Below are positions 48,460-59,919 of a stretch of DNA of 64,000 bases, piece after piece (the stretch's first letter is position 1; each line of letters opens with the position of its first letter). The DNA lies in the NCBI GenBank assembly GCA_003116995.1, contig BDSL01000088.1:124001-188000 (forward strand). Reading direction: 5' to 3'. The position numbers were made by a program, and so were the translations under genes. The notes below the pieces were generated by a model. The model searched no databases, had not been told where the DNA came from, and was given only the letters and a program-made list of their open reading frames with translations. Origin of the DNA: Yamagishiella unicocca (lineage: Eukaryota > Chlorophyta > Chlorophyceae > Chlamydomonadales > Volvocaceae).

Positions 48460-51093
48460 ATGCGACGAAAGAAGCATAAACAAACGCGACGGGCCACCAA
48501 TTACTATCGTATCAACTATGGTTTTCATGAGCCGTACAAGGTGCTGCTGGACGGGAACTTCATCCATGCCACCAAGGCAATCAAGTAAGCGGCCTGCTCA
48601 CTCCACTGCGGCTGCGGCCATAAAGCACTTGCAAGACCTACGTTTACAAAGGGGGGACAGCCAGCGACGACCTGGTGTCAGCTGAGTCCAGTGATGTGGA
48701 TGTTATCGACTAGGTGGTTGGTGGGCCAGGTTTTGCGGTGGAGGAGGGCAGGGGTGACCTCGAAAACATAGGATCGAAGCGGAACTGATTTTTCTCGGTA
48801 ATCGAGGACGCAGTTTCCTACCACGCGGCCAAAGCAGCACCAAATCCTTAAACCCTAACCCCTGCCAACCCGGCCTTACAACCCCGCCCCCCCTCCCCCA
48901 GCATGTCGGATCTAGCAACCCACCTGCCGAAGCTGCTGGGAGGCACCTGCAAGCTTTACACCACAAAGTAGGCAGCAACAGCAGCAACAGCAGCAGCAGC
49001 AGCCGGGGGGTGCGGGCAGCTAGGGGTTACAACGGGTAGCATTGGCGGAGTCCGCTACAGGGAGGGTGCTCAGGCTGAGAGGGCGCGTTAAGACTTATGA
49101 ATTCGTGATGATGATCATGGTATGGGGCCGACTTGCGGATAGGCCATCCACCTAGATTGCCCCGTCGCACAACTAACCTCCAACTTCCAACCCCCAACTA
49201 CCTCAGGTGTGTGACCCGTGAGTTGTACTCGCTGGGGGGCGACTACGCCGCCTCCGCCGCCGCCGCCAGGGCCTTCCCTCTTCACAAGTGCGAACACGGC
49301 AAATGCGGACACTCACATGAGAAGGGGGAGGAGGAGGAGGGGGAGGGGGGGGCGCAGGAGCAGGGCGAGGGCGGCGGCCCGGTGCCGGCGGCGGAGTGCA
49401 TTCGAGCTGCGATAGGTGAGCGGTGGTTGGGAGAGGGGTGGCCTGGCGGGGGAGTACGAGGAGACCCGGTTACACGACATAGGAAGCGGAGGGTAGAAAC
49501 TAGTCCCGGGGGGATTGCGAGGGGGCGAACCCCACGGTGCCAAGCATGGTCTTGAACCCCCCTCCAGCCAAACGTTATCGTGCCTCTACCCTCCTGCCCC
49601 CCTACCCACCGACCCCATTGGCTCTCTACCCACCGACCTCCCTGGCTCCCTACCCACCACCCCCCCTGGCCCCCTACCTACCAACCCGTCCCCCCCCCCG
49701 CCCTAGGCCGACGCAACGAGTCTCACTGGTTCGTGGCCACTCAGGACGCCGCCCTGCGGAGAGCGCTGGGGCAGGTGGGTGCGGAGGGGAGGAGGGGGAG
49801 GGGGAGTGGGAAGGGGTGCAGAGGGGCCGCGGGGGGCGGAGGGAGGGGTGTGTTTTGCAGCTTCAGGCGCCACGGCCGCCATCGGTCCGCCCCCTTCAGC
49901 TGGAAGTGACCCGTTTCCCTCCTCCCCTTTCCCCTCGCCCTTATCCCTCAAACCCTTAAAATCCCCGAGCCCTGTCCTCTTCCCCCTGTCCTCTTCCCTC
50001 TCCCCCCAGATCCCCGGCTGCCCGCTTGTGTTCGCCACCGTCAACGGTGTCCACTTGGAGACGCCTTCCGAGGTGACCAAGCAGAAGGCCAAGGAGGTGA
50101 GGGTTTCACAGGGCGGGGGGTTTCACAGGGCCGGGGGTTTCACAGGGCCGGGGGTTTCACAGGGCCGGAATGGGGGGGCGGGGGCGCTCATCCGACATTG
50201 ACAGCATCGCTCTGGAAAACAGACTCATCCCTTTCTGAAACACGTCCCTCGCTAGACGATTCGGTTCACTGGCAGCTGCCCCCGTCACCCGCCATGACAA
50301 GCGCATGCCCTCTCCCGCCCGCCCGCCTTCCTCGCCCTTCCTCCCCCCAGGCCGAGGAGGCCACCCGGACGGTGGGCAGGCACGAGCGGGCCGCAGAGCC
50401 GCTGCTCCGGCGGGAGGAGCTGGAGGGGCTGCGGCGGGAGCAGCGGCGGGAGGGGGGCAAGGGGGGGCTGCCGCCGCCCACCACCAGCGCCAGGTTCCGG
50501 AGGAACAAGGCAAAGGTTCGCAAGGGGGGGGGGGCAGGACGGAGCGTAGGAACGCGGGGGAGGGGGGGTGGGGGGATAGAGGAGGGGGCGACACACGCGG
50601 TGGGACAGGTCATGCAGCGGCAGTGGCGCTTGCTGTCTGCTGCCCGTTGCCATCTCTGAAGGGCCCGGCCCACCTGCTGGGTTCCGGAAACGTCTGTTCT
50701 AACCGTTTTTTTACGCGGTCACGGGTCTTCCTTGCGGCCTACTGTGGTCCATGCTGGCGTCTTAGCGGGTGAGGCGACCACCGCTCGTTGCACACAAAAC
50801 GACTGCGTAAGGCCCCCCTGTTGGAAGCAAACCGAAGCCCCCTAACTCCTAACTGTCTTGCGTCCGGACAGGGCCCCAACCCGCTGGCATCGAAGAGGAA
50901 GGTGAAGAAGCCGGCAGCCGCGACGCCGGCGGCGGCGGCAACGGCGCAGCAGCAGCAAAAGAAGCGTAAAGCGGGGGACGCAGGAGCTGGTGGTGGCGGA
51001 GGAGGAGGTGACGCGGCGGCGCAACAACAGAAGCGGCGGCGGAAACGTGCAACGCAAGGTGCCGGTGGCGGCGGCGGGGGTGGTGGCGACTAG
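48460..51093 (+). CDS. UTP23: rRNA-processing protein UTP23, 7 exons, 313 aa
   Basis: Nucleolar component of the small-subunit processome; in yeast and human it is needed for early 18S pre-rRNA cleavage and binds the snR30/U17 snoRNA. Exons: 48460-48584, 48902-48967, 49207-49415, 49707-49774, 50010-50096, 50351-50515, 50872-51093; the sum is 314 codons. The N-terminus MRRKKHKQTRR...YRINYGFHEPYKVLLDGNF is the classic UTP23 start of a PIN-like fold. A zinc-binding set follows: Cys65, Cys92, Cys97 and His99 (KCEHGKCGH). HWFVATQD and GCPLVFATVNGVHLE match the PIN core. The basic tail starts GPNPLASKRKVKK, like the family's GPNPLS element, and is Lys/Arg/Gly-rich. An acidic Glu/Gly insertion (about residues 103-120) lengthens it over the ~250-aa human protein. 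It runs divergently from the Taspase gene and convergently with the GT77 gene. Confidence 0.9.
49466..49502 (+). repeat. Dispersed short intronic repeat, family R2 (UTP23 intron 3 copy)
   Basis: The core reads CCGGTTACACGACATAGGAA followed by a GCGGAGGGTAGAAAC-type block. Similar copies occur in GT77-gene introns or flanks at about 52337-52390, 53500-53545 and 55034-55080. Shorter matches lie in Taspase intron 7 (about 43559-43650) and, inverted, in TLK intron 10 (about 7130-7178). Confidence 0.55.
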
Positions 51094-52254
51094 GTGCTGG
51101 TGCAGCTGACACGTGACCCTGCCGTGATGGGTCCCTGCCAGAGCACAGAGACAATGACGCTTGGTGTGGTTGCTGAGGAGGCGGCAGCTGAGGGGGGCGC
51201 AACGTGGGCCGGACGTCCTGGAGCTGGACTGCGGCTCCTTTTCTCCCACAGCTGAGACGAGGAGGGCCGGGTGGGGCTCGATAGATGTACGGGGGTACAA
51301 GAGGGCAGCGGCGCAAGGCCCGTGTGGCCTCCCTCCGGGCCTCCTGCTGCGGACTGGCTGCACGCGGAGAGCCCGACGTTAAGAGGCGGGGCCGGGTCGG
51401 GAACGGCCTCTCCTTGTAACCCGTCGAAAATGAGGATGGGTTGCCGATATGGTAACCTGACGGCACGGTCTTCTCCTTCAGATAACAGCACAGCAACAAA
51501 AACTGGTGTTGCCTGTCGACTGTGGAGAGAGGGAGAGAGTTTACACCTGAGGCGAGCTATTTTTACTTACAAATCAAAGCAGTCGTCCGAGGTCTCACCG
51601 TACTTCCGTACGAATCGAGTACGATTCCGTACCCGCATATGGCGCAGTCCGAGTTATAGGGTAGTAGTCCGAGTCCCCCTTTTCATGATCCCCCCACCTC
51701 GTGGTGACATCGTTTGTCGAAAGAGATCGCGATCGTGCCATCTTCCCACCCCCCTTTCAAACCACGACTGCCGGTCATTCCCCCCGCATCCCCCCCACCC
51801 GGCCCCCAAACAGAACACATACACACGCAGCTCCCCCTTGGGCTTTGTTCTGTTGCTGCAACTGACGCGCCGCTGGCAGCCCGAGGAACGGCAAACCCCA
51901 AGCGACGCGACCTTGCTGACTCCCCCCCATCCACCCATGTGCCCTCCCTTGACTCGTATCACATCACACGTCCCAGCAGTACACCAACCCACACGCATTC
52001 CCGGACCCGGGGCCTGACCCCCTCCCCTCAGCGGCCACGAACACCGGGTCCTCTGGGGCTGGCCACGTACACACACCAGCCAGCCAGCCGCCCAGCCAGC
52101 CACTTTGCGGCTGGGGGCATCGTGGCGCCACGTGCTGTAGCTGCCGCTCCTTCACACCCATCACAACGATGCTGCTGCTGGTGGTGCTGCTGGTGGTGCT
52201 GCTGCTACGTGGCGGGGAGATCATCAGGATCCGGCCAACTCGTCCGGAGGGGCC
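51094..52254. other. Convergent 3' flanks of UTP23 and GT77 gene, no gene seen
   Basis: This holds the 3' UTRs of both genes. Plus-strand frames at about 51271-52017 and 51714-52454 are Pro/Arg/Ser-rich with no domain, no splice partner and overlap with minus frames; I do not call them genes. Confidence 0.4.
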
Positions 52255-55200
52255 TTATCTCGAGCCGGGGTCCGAGCCGCCGGGGAACTTGTCACAGGCA
52301 TCCAGCTTGCCGCGGAAGTACCTTTGGCGGAGGAGGGGGGGGGAGGAAGACCCGGTTACAGGACTTAGGAAACGGAGCGCGGAGACGAGCCAGGAGGGGT
52401 GGGGCTGTGTGTGTGCGGAGACGTGCGTGTATGGGGCGGGGAGGACGGCAGTGAAGGCAGGGGACTGGTTGAAGCCGCAGGTTGCAGCAAGGCGGTGTTG
52501 CGCAGTTCCTACAGTGTTATTGGCAACGCGCTGCGACTGCCACCTCCGCACGCCTCCCCCGCAGCCAGGTAACCTACACCCCACCCCTCCGCTAAAGTGT
52601 CGACCTACGGGCTTCCCCTCAACCCAATCCCGCTGTGTGAGTCGGTCCCCCCTCCCCTTCCCTCCTCACCAGCCCCCGTCCAGCAGCCCTTTCCGAGCAT
52701 CGCACCCTCCCAGACCCCTTCCCTCCCCCCACATACACACACGCGCGTCCCGGTGTTCGAAGGCTATGCACACGCTACATTTCCCCAGTCGCGTTACCGG
52801 TTCTTTTATTGTAACCCCCCTACATACACCCCCACTCGCGCACCTGTCCATGATGCACAGCATGCGGGCGTGCTTGTCGGGGTGGTAGTTGAAGTGCACC
52901 ATCACGGGGGTGGGCGCGGAGGAGCTGGCGCCGGGGATGTAGGCGGACCTCTTGGTCCTGGGGGGGATGGGGGGCAAGAAAGGGGGGTGGGGGTGGGGAG
53001 CGTGTGAGGTTGGGTTCTCCTGAAGGAGTGGCGGGACTGGTTGGGTTCGGCCCTGAAGGAGTGGCGGGATACCCCTTCTCACAAGCCGCCAGGGCGCAGG
53101 TGGATGTTGTATGGCGGGTGCGGCAGCGGCATGACCCCCCGCCGCCGCTTCCACTCCCCCTGGCGGCGGCCCCCCTCCGTCGGCTCCTCCCTCCCCGCTA
53201 CCCAAAACACACACCCCGCAACCCCCCCTCTCCACCCTCTTTCTCCCGCCGTACCTGAAGTAGCGTTTGGAGTTGACGAACAGGTCCACGTCCATCACGC
53301 GTAGTGTGGCGTACGGGTTGGCGTAGTCGCCGTGGGACTGGGTCAGCAAGTGCATGTTGAACACCTGGCGGCGGCGAGCGGAGAGAAGGGGGGCTTAGAG
53401 CTGACCAACATAACCCAGCAGCCATGACAGTAAGAACAAAAGAGCCTTAAAGGAATGAGAGTTTTGTAACAAAACTACAGTTAGAAAACATAAAGCATAG
53501 TCAGGGTGGGGGAGTGGCGAAAAGACTCGGTTACACGACGGGGGGTGAAAGGGGGAAGGGGGGACGGGGGAAGTGAGAGCCGTACAGCTGCACAGGGCCT
53601 GTCACAGAAACCAGTGTGACCACGAAAGGCCACTCCTCCAGTCGACGAGGGCAGGGGTACGACACGTCACCTTTTTGTCCGGGAAGCAGTCCCCGCCGCC
53701 CCTACAGCCCTCCCTCCCTGGACCTCTGGGTTTCCCCTTGCCGTACCGTACCTGCTGGTCCCACCCCGGCTGGCGCGCCAGCTCGTCCGCCGCCCTCTTC
53801 ACCACCGCGAAGGCGCGGTGGGTGGCGCGAATGTAGGCGCAGCCCACGTTGATGCTGCCGGGAGGGAGGAGGGCGCGCGCGCGTGTGTGTGTGTGTGTGT
53901 ATGTGTGCCTTCCATCATCTGACCGAGCCTGACGTTGGCCAAGGGCAGCTACCCTGCCCTAACGGAAAGACCGCCTAAGCACTCTCCTGTGTGTGTGTTT
54001 TATAAATGCTGAGCTGAGCCGCGAAGGAGACTGAGCGCGAAGAGACCAATGTGTGTGTGTTTTATAAATGCTGAGCTGAGCCGCGAAGGAGACGGAGCGC
54101 AAAGAGACCAAGGAATCCGGAGGCAAGGCGAGGCGTCAATGTGTGCGTGTGTTTTTACCGCGGAGCCACGGTGTGCGTGGGCGGGGAGCGTTGGCAGATG
54201 CGTACATGGCGTGGGAGTGTGGAGTTTGCGGACCAGGAGGTTGCATCTGTGGGGCAGGAGGAGGGCAGTGCCAGCCACTCGCGCACCCCACTCACGTGAA
54301 GGTCTGCATGTACAGGCCGCCGCCGCCCCAGCCCATGGTGGGGTCGTGTATGGACGTCATGGTGCCGTACGCCATCTCGTCGAAGCCGTCGGACGAGGAC
54401 TCGATGTCGGCATCGCGGTGAAGCGCGTCAAAGGGGTTGGACATGTAGACCAGGTCCTAGGGGGTTGGGGGGTAACGGGTTGCGGGGGTTGCGGGGAAAC
54501 CCGGGGAAACCGAACAGGGGTCGGGGTGGGGTTGGTGATATATACGAAGTCCTTAGGGCGAGAGAGGGCGGTGCGGAGGTAGTGTAGACATGAAAGAATA
54601 CCCAACACACGAGGAGGGCGGGGTATGGGGTTGCGGGGACCCAGGACGGCTGGGAGGATTGTGTTTTGCTCAAGGCACCGGCCGTAAGCTGATCGTCGCC
54701 CCACGTGGATGGGACGTGATGGGGCGGGGCTGTCCGGGAAGAAGACGCGGTGCTTGGGCGCGGCCCGACCGCGCCAGCCGCGTCTCGTGGGAGGGCTCAC
54801 CATGTCCGTGATCATGGTGTGGTATCCCAGCTGCAGGGAGGTCTGCAGCAGGCTGAACTTGAGCGACGACACGCGGTTGGCCTCGCGGGTGTTGGCTTGG
54901 ACGTCGGGGATGCGCACGTTGGGGTGGAACCAGTTGACGGCGAAGGCGCGAGGGCCACGAGTCACGGCGCGGTCCTGCAGGTACCTGCGCTCCAGGGAGG
55001 GAGGGAGGGAGCGGGGAAGCGAGGGGGGGGGAGGAGAACCGGTTACATGACGTAGGAAACGCGAGGGCAGAAACTAACCGGTGGATGGGGAGGGGGGGGC
55101 CGAGGGAGGGGGGCCGTGGGCGCGGCGTGTGGATATGGCACCAGCCAGATCGGCCGGGGTGCCTAGCAGAAAGAGGACAAGGTGAAGGGCATCAGGGGGA

Positions 55201-56711
55201 GCTCCAGGGAGGCCCGGCATGTGGATTGATTGCGCTGCGCTGCCTGACGCGCTGCCTCCCTCCTTCGGACCCGTCGGCTGCTGAGTGTTGTTGGGGTGAG
55301 GTCCCGGCACCCGGCGGCACCACAAGCCAGCCCGCAGCGATCCGAAACCAGCAGCAGCAGCCCTAGACACGACAGTAGCCGTAGCAGCAGCACCTCCCCA
55401 CCACCGCTCGAAACACCGTGCTCCGCTGCGTGGCCCCATTTGGCCACCAACCCCTCCTCCCGCTCCAGGAGGGGTTGGTGGCGGCTTCCTCCAGGGCCCC
55501 CTGCCATATAAAAATCCGCACGCTCAGAGGACGCGTTTGACTGATGTGGGTCGCTTGCGTTCATACGCTTGGTCTCCGGTTCGAGTCGGACCCCGGCACC
55601 AACCTGGCTGCCCGGGTCGGCCACCTGCTAGATGTTGTGTGTCCGGTCCCGACGCAACCCGGACGCAAGGGACATGGCGCGGCCCGCGCTCGCTCGCTCA
55701 TTTGTTCTCTTGCTAAACAGATGGACGTCCGCTCGCCTCGTTAATCCTTCCAGGACCCCATCCGTTCCTCCTTCTCCCGGCCCCGCATTCCCGAGAGTCC
55801 CCGAAAGCCCCAACCATCGGATGGTGACCGGTACCTCCTCCTCCCTAACCCCCGCCGCCCCCCCCTTCCGGTTCATATTACGACCTTCGGCTTTCGTATC
55901 CCTCGAACCCTTCCGGTCCGCAGAAGGGAACCCTAGCTCCTCCAACCTCCCCTTCCTCAACCCCTCCCCACATCCCTCTTCTTCACCCCTTCTAGTCTCT
56001 TACAATCGGCCCGTCCTGCTCCCAGCCGCCGTGTCATTGCGCTTCCCCGGTTCCATCCACGCCCCCCAGGTATACGCACTTCGCCGCTTGGTCATCTGTG
56101 ACGCCGATGAGATGGTTGGTGACGTTGGATCGCTCCAGGATTTCAAGGAATGACTCCAGGATGTTGCCGCCGTTCCACCAGCACAGCGTAGTGTTCTTGC
56201 AAATCATGACTGCGTTCACCAGCGCCAACATGACCTCTTTCTTTTCGTTGGCGTGGGTCTTAAGCAGCTTGGCGAAGTCGGGGTTCTCCGCTTCCACCTC
56301 CGCTGCGGGCCGCATCAGGTACCTTGACTCGATGGGCTGGACGGTGGTCACCGGATGGCCGTTGGGGTCGCAGGTGCCGGGTGCGGAGCTGGTGGTGGCT
56401 GTGGAAAGGCTGCTGGTGCTACTGCTGCTGCTGCCAAGCTGCGAGGTTGAACCAGCCGTGACGTGGACTGGATCTACCTCTATGTTGGCAGCCGTGGCGC
56501 GACGGCGCCAGTTGTCGAGGTGCTTCTGCAGCTCTGCGCCCTCGGCCAGGAGCGACGCCCGGTCCATCGGCGGGTCGACCCACGCCGGCTGCTGCGCAGC
56601 GGGCCTGCCACGGACAAGCATAATGATCGCCACTGCCACCAGTGCCTGGCCGCCCAGCAGGACGAGCCAGACTGTCCGTTGCATGCTCCTCCCCTGGGAG
56701 CGCTTGTCCAT
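52255..56711 (-). CDS. GT77-family (RRA/XEG113-like) arabinosyltransferase, 7 exons, 454 aa
   Basis: Predicted Golgi type II membrane glycosyltransferase; plant relatives RRA1-3 and XEG113 extend arabinose chains on hydroxyproline of extensins. Exons in transcript order: 56711-56076, 54974-54801, 54456-54296, 53854-53752, 53364-53255, 52957-52844, 52321-52255; the sum is 455 codons. A short basic tail and one hydrophobic anchor (VWLVLLGGQALVAVAIIMLV) are followed by a stem with Ser/Thr runs, then the catalytic region: SSLKFSLLQTSLQLGYHTMI, a DxD (Asp269-Met-Asp271) created across the exon 2/3 junction, DLVYMSNPFDAL, NVGCAYIRATHRA, RVMDVDLFVNSKRYF, VHFNYHPDK (418-423), and a terminal KLDACDKFPGGS. 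The order matches the family. The first intron (1.1 kb) has the weakest donor (TGC/GTATAC). It shares a 309-bp divergent interval with the gene at 57021. Donor and acceptor substrates are inferred from family only. Confidence 0.85.
53881..54115. repeat. GT tract, R3 element and 62-bp tandem duplication in GT77 intron 3
   Basis: A (GT)n tract (53881-53905) is followed by the CTGACCGAGCC...GGCCAAGGGCAGCTA element shared with TLK intron 2. Two copies of a TATAAATGCTGAGCTGAGCC unit, starting at 54001 and 54063, follow it. Confidence 0.65.
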
Positions 56712-57020
56712 TTTTGCAACAGGTCGACGTCACTATAACATGTCACTTTGTTTCTATGATTAATGATCACTTGCACTATAAGTAGGAATGCTATCGTGCA
56801 AGTCGAGGCGCAACGGCTCGGTTGATAATTGAAATGGGAAGGACGAGCAGGGCGCATGTCTACGGACAGCGGGACAGGCCTTGATCACACCCGTTCCATG
56901 AAGCTGTATTTACTTTTTATACTGTACCATTAAGGCATTCCTAGCCGTGCAGCCTGAACTCCACTGTGTCGGCGGACGATGGGTCGCAACTGAAGGAGCC
57001 CCGGGCATCCCGGCAGCGAC
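56712..57020. promoter_or_regulatory. Divergent promoter interval between GT77 gene and small gene
   Basis: The GT77 gene starts at 56711 on the minus strand, and the small gene is modelled from 57021 on the plus strand. Both promoters should lie in these 309 bp. No clear TATA element was assigned to either. Confidence 0.4.
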
Positions 57021-58337
57021 ATGGAGCGCTTCACCACCACGTTTGAAGTACGTGTTGCCTACACTGAAGTTCAGTTGCCTCGCCGACTCTGACCCGTTAA
57101 CGAAGCCACACGAAAAGGACGCAACCCCGGGCGTAACAGTGCCTTGCGCTCCGCGTAGGCCCTGCTGGCAGCCCTGGCTGATGCGGTCAAGCAGCTAGGG
57201 GAGGGCAGCCAGCAGCCGTGGGCCCGCACGCGGGTGGAGGAGGCGAAGCAGGACTTCATCAGCTGCTGCGATATCATGTAAGTGTGCCCCGCGCGGCGAC
57301 AGACAGCAGGGTCGAGGGCCCCGCCGGGCTGGGCAGGGTACGGGGATTGGTTGTGCCGTGCATTCGTGGTGGAAGGGAAGCAGAGTGTCCGGGACAGGAT
57401 GTTATCGGGTGCCGCAGTCGCGTTTGGTAGCCACGGAGAGCTTCGAGGCGAAGAGGAGTTGTATGTTACAGCGGTAGCTGCTGGACCCGTCGGCACCCGC
57501 CACCGCGGGTCGGCCGGCACGCACCGTCCTTCCTTTCATTTTGGGCGCCTTTCTCCCTCGCCCTCACCAGTCCAACCCCGCCTCCCTCTTCCCCCGCCGG
57601 TGCAGGTGCTTCCAGCTGGTAGGGACCAGCGAGGGGAGCGCACCCGGGGCGGGGTCGGAGGCTGGGGCTGCCCGACAGCGCGCGGAGCGGAGGGTCGCGA
57701 AGTGGAGGTTGGGATTTGTCAGGTGGTGGCAGCTACAGGAACGGACTCTGCGGCACAGTCACCTCGGCATTCTGATGTCATAAGGAAGAGGGGACTTCAC
57801 CCCGCCAATGAACACATCGCTTGCTTGTTGCGGCTGCAGAAGCAAGCTGTGGAGGTGATACGTCAGGAAATGCTGCACGCCGTGCCCTCCTCGGGGCTGC
57901 CGCAGAGTGAGTGCTCCAAAGCACTGCGCGGCTAAGACTGCGGGTCGGCGGGTTGAGTCGGTTAACCCTGGCCGCCATGATGCTGCTCGTCCAAGGACGT
58001 GGGCTCCTATTTGTTTTTCATTTGTGCGTTAACCAATTAACTAATTATAAAAAGGATCCAAGGCATCCTTCTTGGCCATTGCGGGCGCCCGGTCATGCTC
58101 TACACCTGCTTGCCCACCCATCAACCGCTGTGTCGTGTCCACCGATCACCTCGCTATCCCCACCCCGTTGCAGACACGGCTATGGACGCAGAGCAGGTCC
58201 GGCAGGTGCTGGAGGCGGCCGAGCAGTTCATCGTGCAGCTCAGCGACCCCAGCCAGCGATCCGGGGCCCAGCCGATGGAGGTGCACGTCCCCGCAGCGCT
58301 CGGCCACGGGAGCCTGGCGTATAATCCTTGCGTGTAA
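57021..58337 (+). CDS. Small unassigned helical protein, 5 exons, 129 aa
   Basis: Not recognised. Model: 57021-57047, 57159-57277, 57606-57618, 57840-57906, 58174-58337; the sum is 130 codons. It starts MERFTTTFE, joined in phase 0 to ALLAALADAVKQLGEG, then EEAKQDFISCCDIMCFQL, KQAVEVIRQEMLHAVPSSGL and DAEQVRQVLEAAEQFIVQL; the composition is mostly amphipathic helix. Exon 3 is only 13 nt, which is plausible because all phases fit but makes the centre uncertain; two longer alternatives through 57619-57783 have poorer composition. A small helical subunit of a larger complex (I considered Mediator MED28/MED29-type proteins) would fit the size, but I see no diagnostic motif. It converges with the HMG-box gene. 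Confidence 0.4.
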
Positions 58338-59033
58338 CGGAGAGGGCGCGGAACCGGAATGTTGTTGCACAAAATTGGTACACACCCAATGAATGGTCCC
58401 CCGCACACGTGTCCAACGAACAGCGCGACAGGTCCAACGGTCACGACAACCAACATAACGGAGTGCGCCTTGGCAGGGGGCGCCCTTCGGGAACGCTGCC
58501 ATGAAACGCCATGGCGGCACCTTACAACCGTCAACAAAGTACAACTCGTGCAGCGGCAACGTACTGCATGATAGGTCAGTTGGTCAGCTCGTCGACTACG
58601 GTTTTAAAAGTACAACAAATGACGCAGCCGGGCCAGAGCTAGGCATGGTATTGCAGCCTGAACTCCAGGGAGGGTGATTAGGGTCATTCCGCCGTCATTT
58701 TCAACCTTGCGTTTGCGCGTCAAGACCCCTCCAACACGAACGCGCACCTCCTGCAATTTATGGCCGTAAGCCCCAGCGCCCTCAAAAACGCTGAGCGTGC
58801 ATTTTCAACGGCGTCACATCACAGTTGGATAAGCAGTGAGCAGGACGGCGATTGGAGCAGCGCCCGGCACACCGCGTTTGTAATCCACGACGTAAAGCCT
58901 CCACTACTGCGCTGAAAGGGCCCATTTTTTAGTCGCCACCGAAGTGACTTGCCACTATTTCGTCTGGACCCGAGGAACGCCCCAAACCTGCCAGCAACTC
59001 GGCCCCAATGCGGCCGGCGGGCCTGGTCGACCC
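58338..59033. other. Convergent 3' flanks, no gene seen
   Basis: This lies between the small gene (+) and the HMG-box gene (-). A minus-strand TGTAA at about 58521-58526 could be the poly(A) signal of the HMG-box gene. The frame near 58760-58910 (LMAVSPSALKNAERAFS-like) resembles the C-terminal end of hAT-type transposases, too short to call. Confidence 0.35.
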
Positions 59034-59919
59034 CTACTTGCCCTTCTCCTGGTTGTATAGGGCCTGCTCCTTGTTGTAGCGCTCCTTGTCATCCTCCGCC
59101 TGCTTGAGGTACCTGCAGGGTTAGGGTTTTTTGAACGCGGCACTGGGAGGTTAGATGGAGCCCCGGTAGATGGACCGCGGGCTCGGGTGAGCCGTGACGA
59201 CGGAAGCGCAAGCATATGCACAGTGCATGAAGCAGACGTGCAAGCCCGGTCACGGTTAGGTTGGGGTGTATTCCTGCTGTGATAGGGCAAGGTTGGGGCG
59301 GCATTGCGCAAGGCGGTGAGGCCTTCAGGGCAGGCAGCCGCTCGCCCCAACAACAGCAATACTACGTCACACGTCAACCAAGATGCGTCGGTACCGCTCT
59401 CCAACCATGCAATACCATAATAGCATCAGCACCAGCACCGCACAACGCACTTCTTCTTATCTTCCTCGTCGACCTCCTTCCATAGCTCCCCGAGCCGCCT
59501 GCCAATGTCCGTCACCGACATGCCAGGGTTGTCGGCCTTCACGGACTCGCGCACGTCCTTGCAGAACCACATATAGGCGCCCAGGGGCTTCTTGGGGGCA
59601 TTGGGATCCTTGACCTGAACGGCCATCCGATGGTAAAGGTTAGGAGGGGGGATGGCTTGGGTAAGGGGTGCGTGGCATAGTTGGGAGCTGGTCACGCTTG
59701 GATGGGGCTGGGCGGGGGAACAGGTATAGCATGTCGGTGTCACGGGCTCGGAGGCATGATCCCCTTAAGCTACCTCCAGGCCCCGACCGCGCCTAGCAGT
59801 TCGTTCGTACAACAACTGTGCTGCGGAAGCCTCACAGGGTGAGGCTTAATTACGATGCTCAAAACAGCGTTCACCTTCTTCTCCTTCTTAGCAGGCTTCT
59901 CCTTGGCAGCCTTGGGCAT
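59034..59919 (-). CDS. HMG-box chromatin protein (HMGB/NHP6-like), 3 exons, 95 aa
   Basis: Small nuclear DNA-bending protein with a single HMG box, like yeast Nhp6 and plant HMGB. Exons in transcript order: 59919-59875, 59614-59451, 59112-59034; the sum is 96 codons. The basic leader MPKAAKEKPAKKEKK is followed by the box starting DPNAPKKPLGAYMWFCKDV. It continues with NPGMSVTDIGRRLGELWKEV and, across the exon 2/3 codon split, KKKYLKQAEDDKERYNKE. The intercalating and core aromatic positions (Tyr, Trp and Phe in AYMWF; Trp in ELWKE) are present. There is no acidic tail; the protein ends QEKGK. Length is normal for Nhp6-type proteins. Confidence 0.93.

Noticed and set aside
51271..52454. 248-aa and 246-aa plus-strand frames
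   Set aside because: They are Pro/Arg/Ser-rich readings of 3' UTR and intergenic DNA, with no domain and no splice partner.
55500..55620. tRNA-like GGTTCGAGTC segment near 55573
   Set aside because: The T-stem does not pair beyond one base pair and no acceptor or anticodon stem fits. It lies inside GT77 intron 1.
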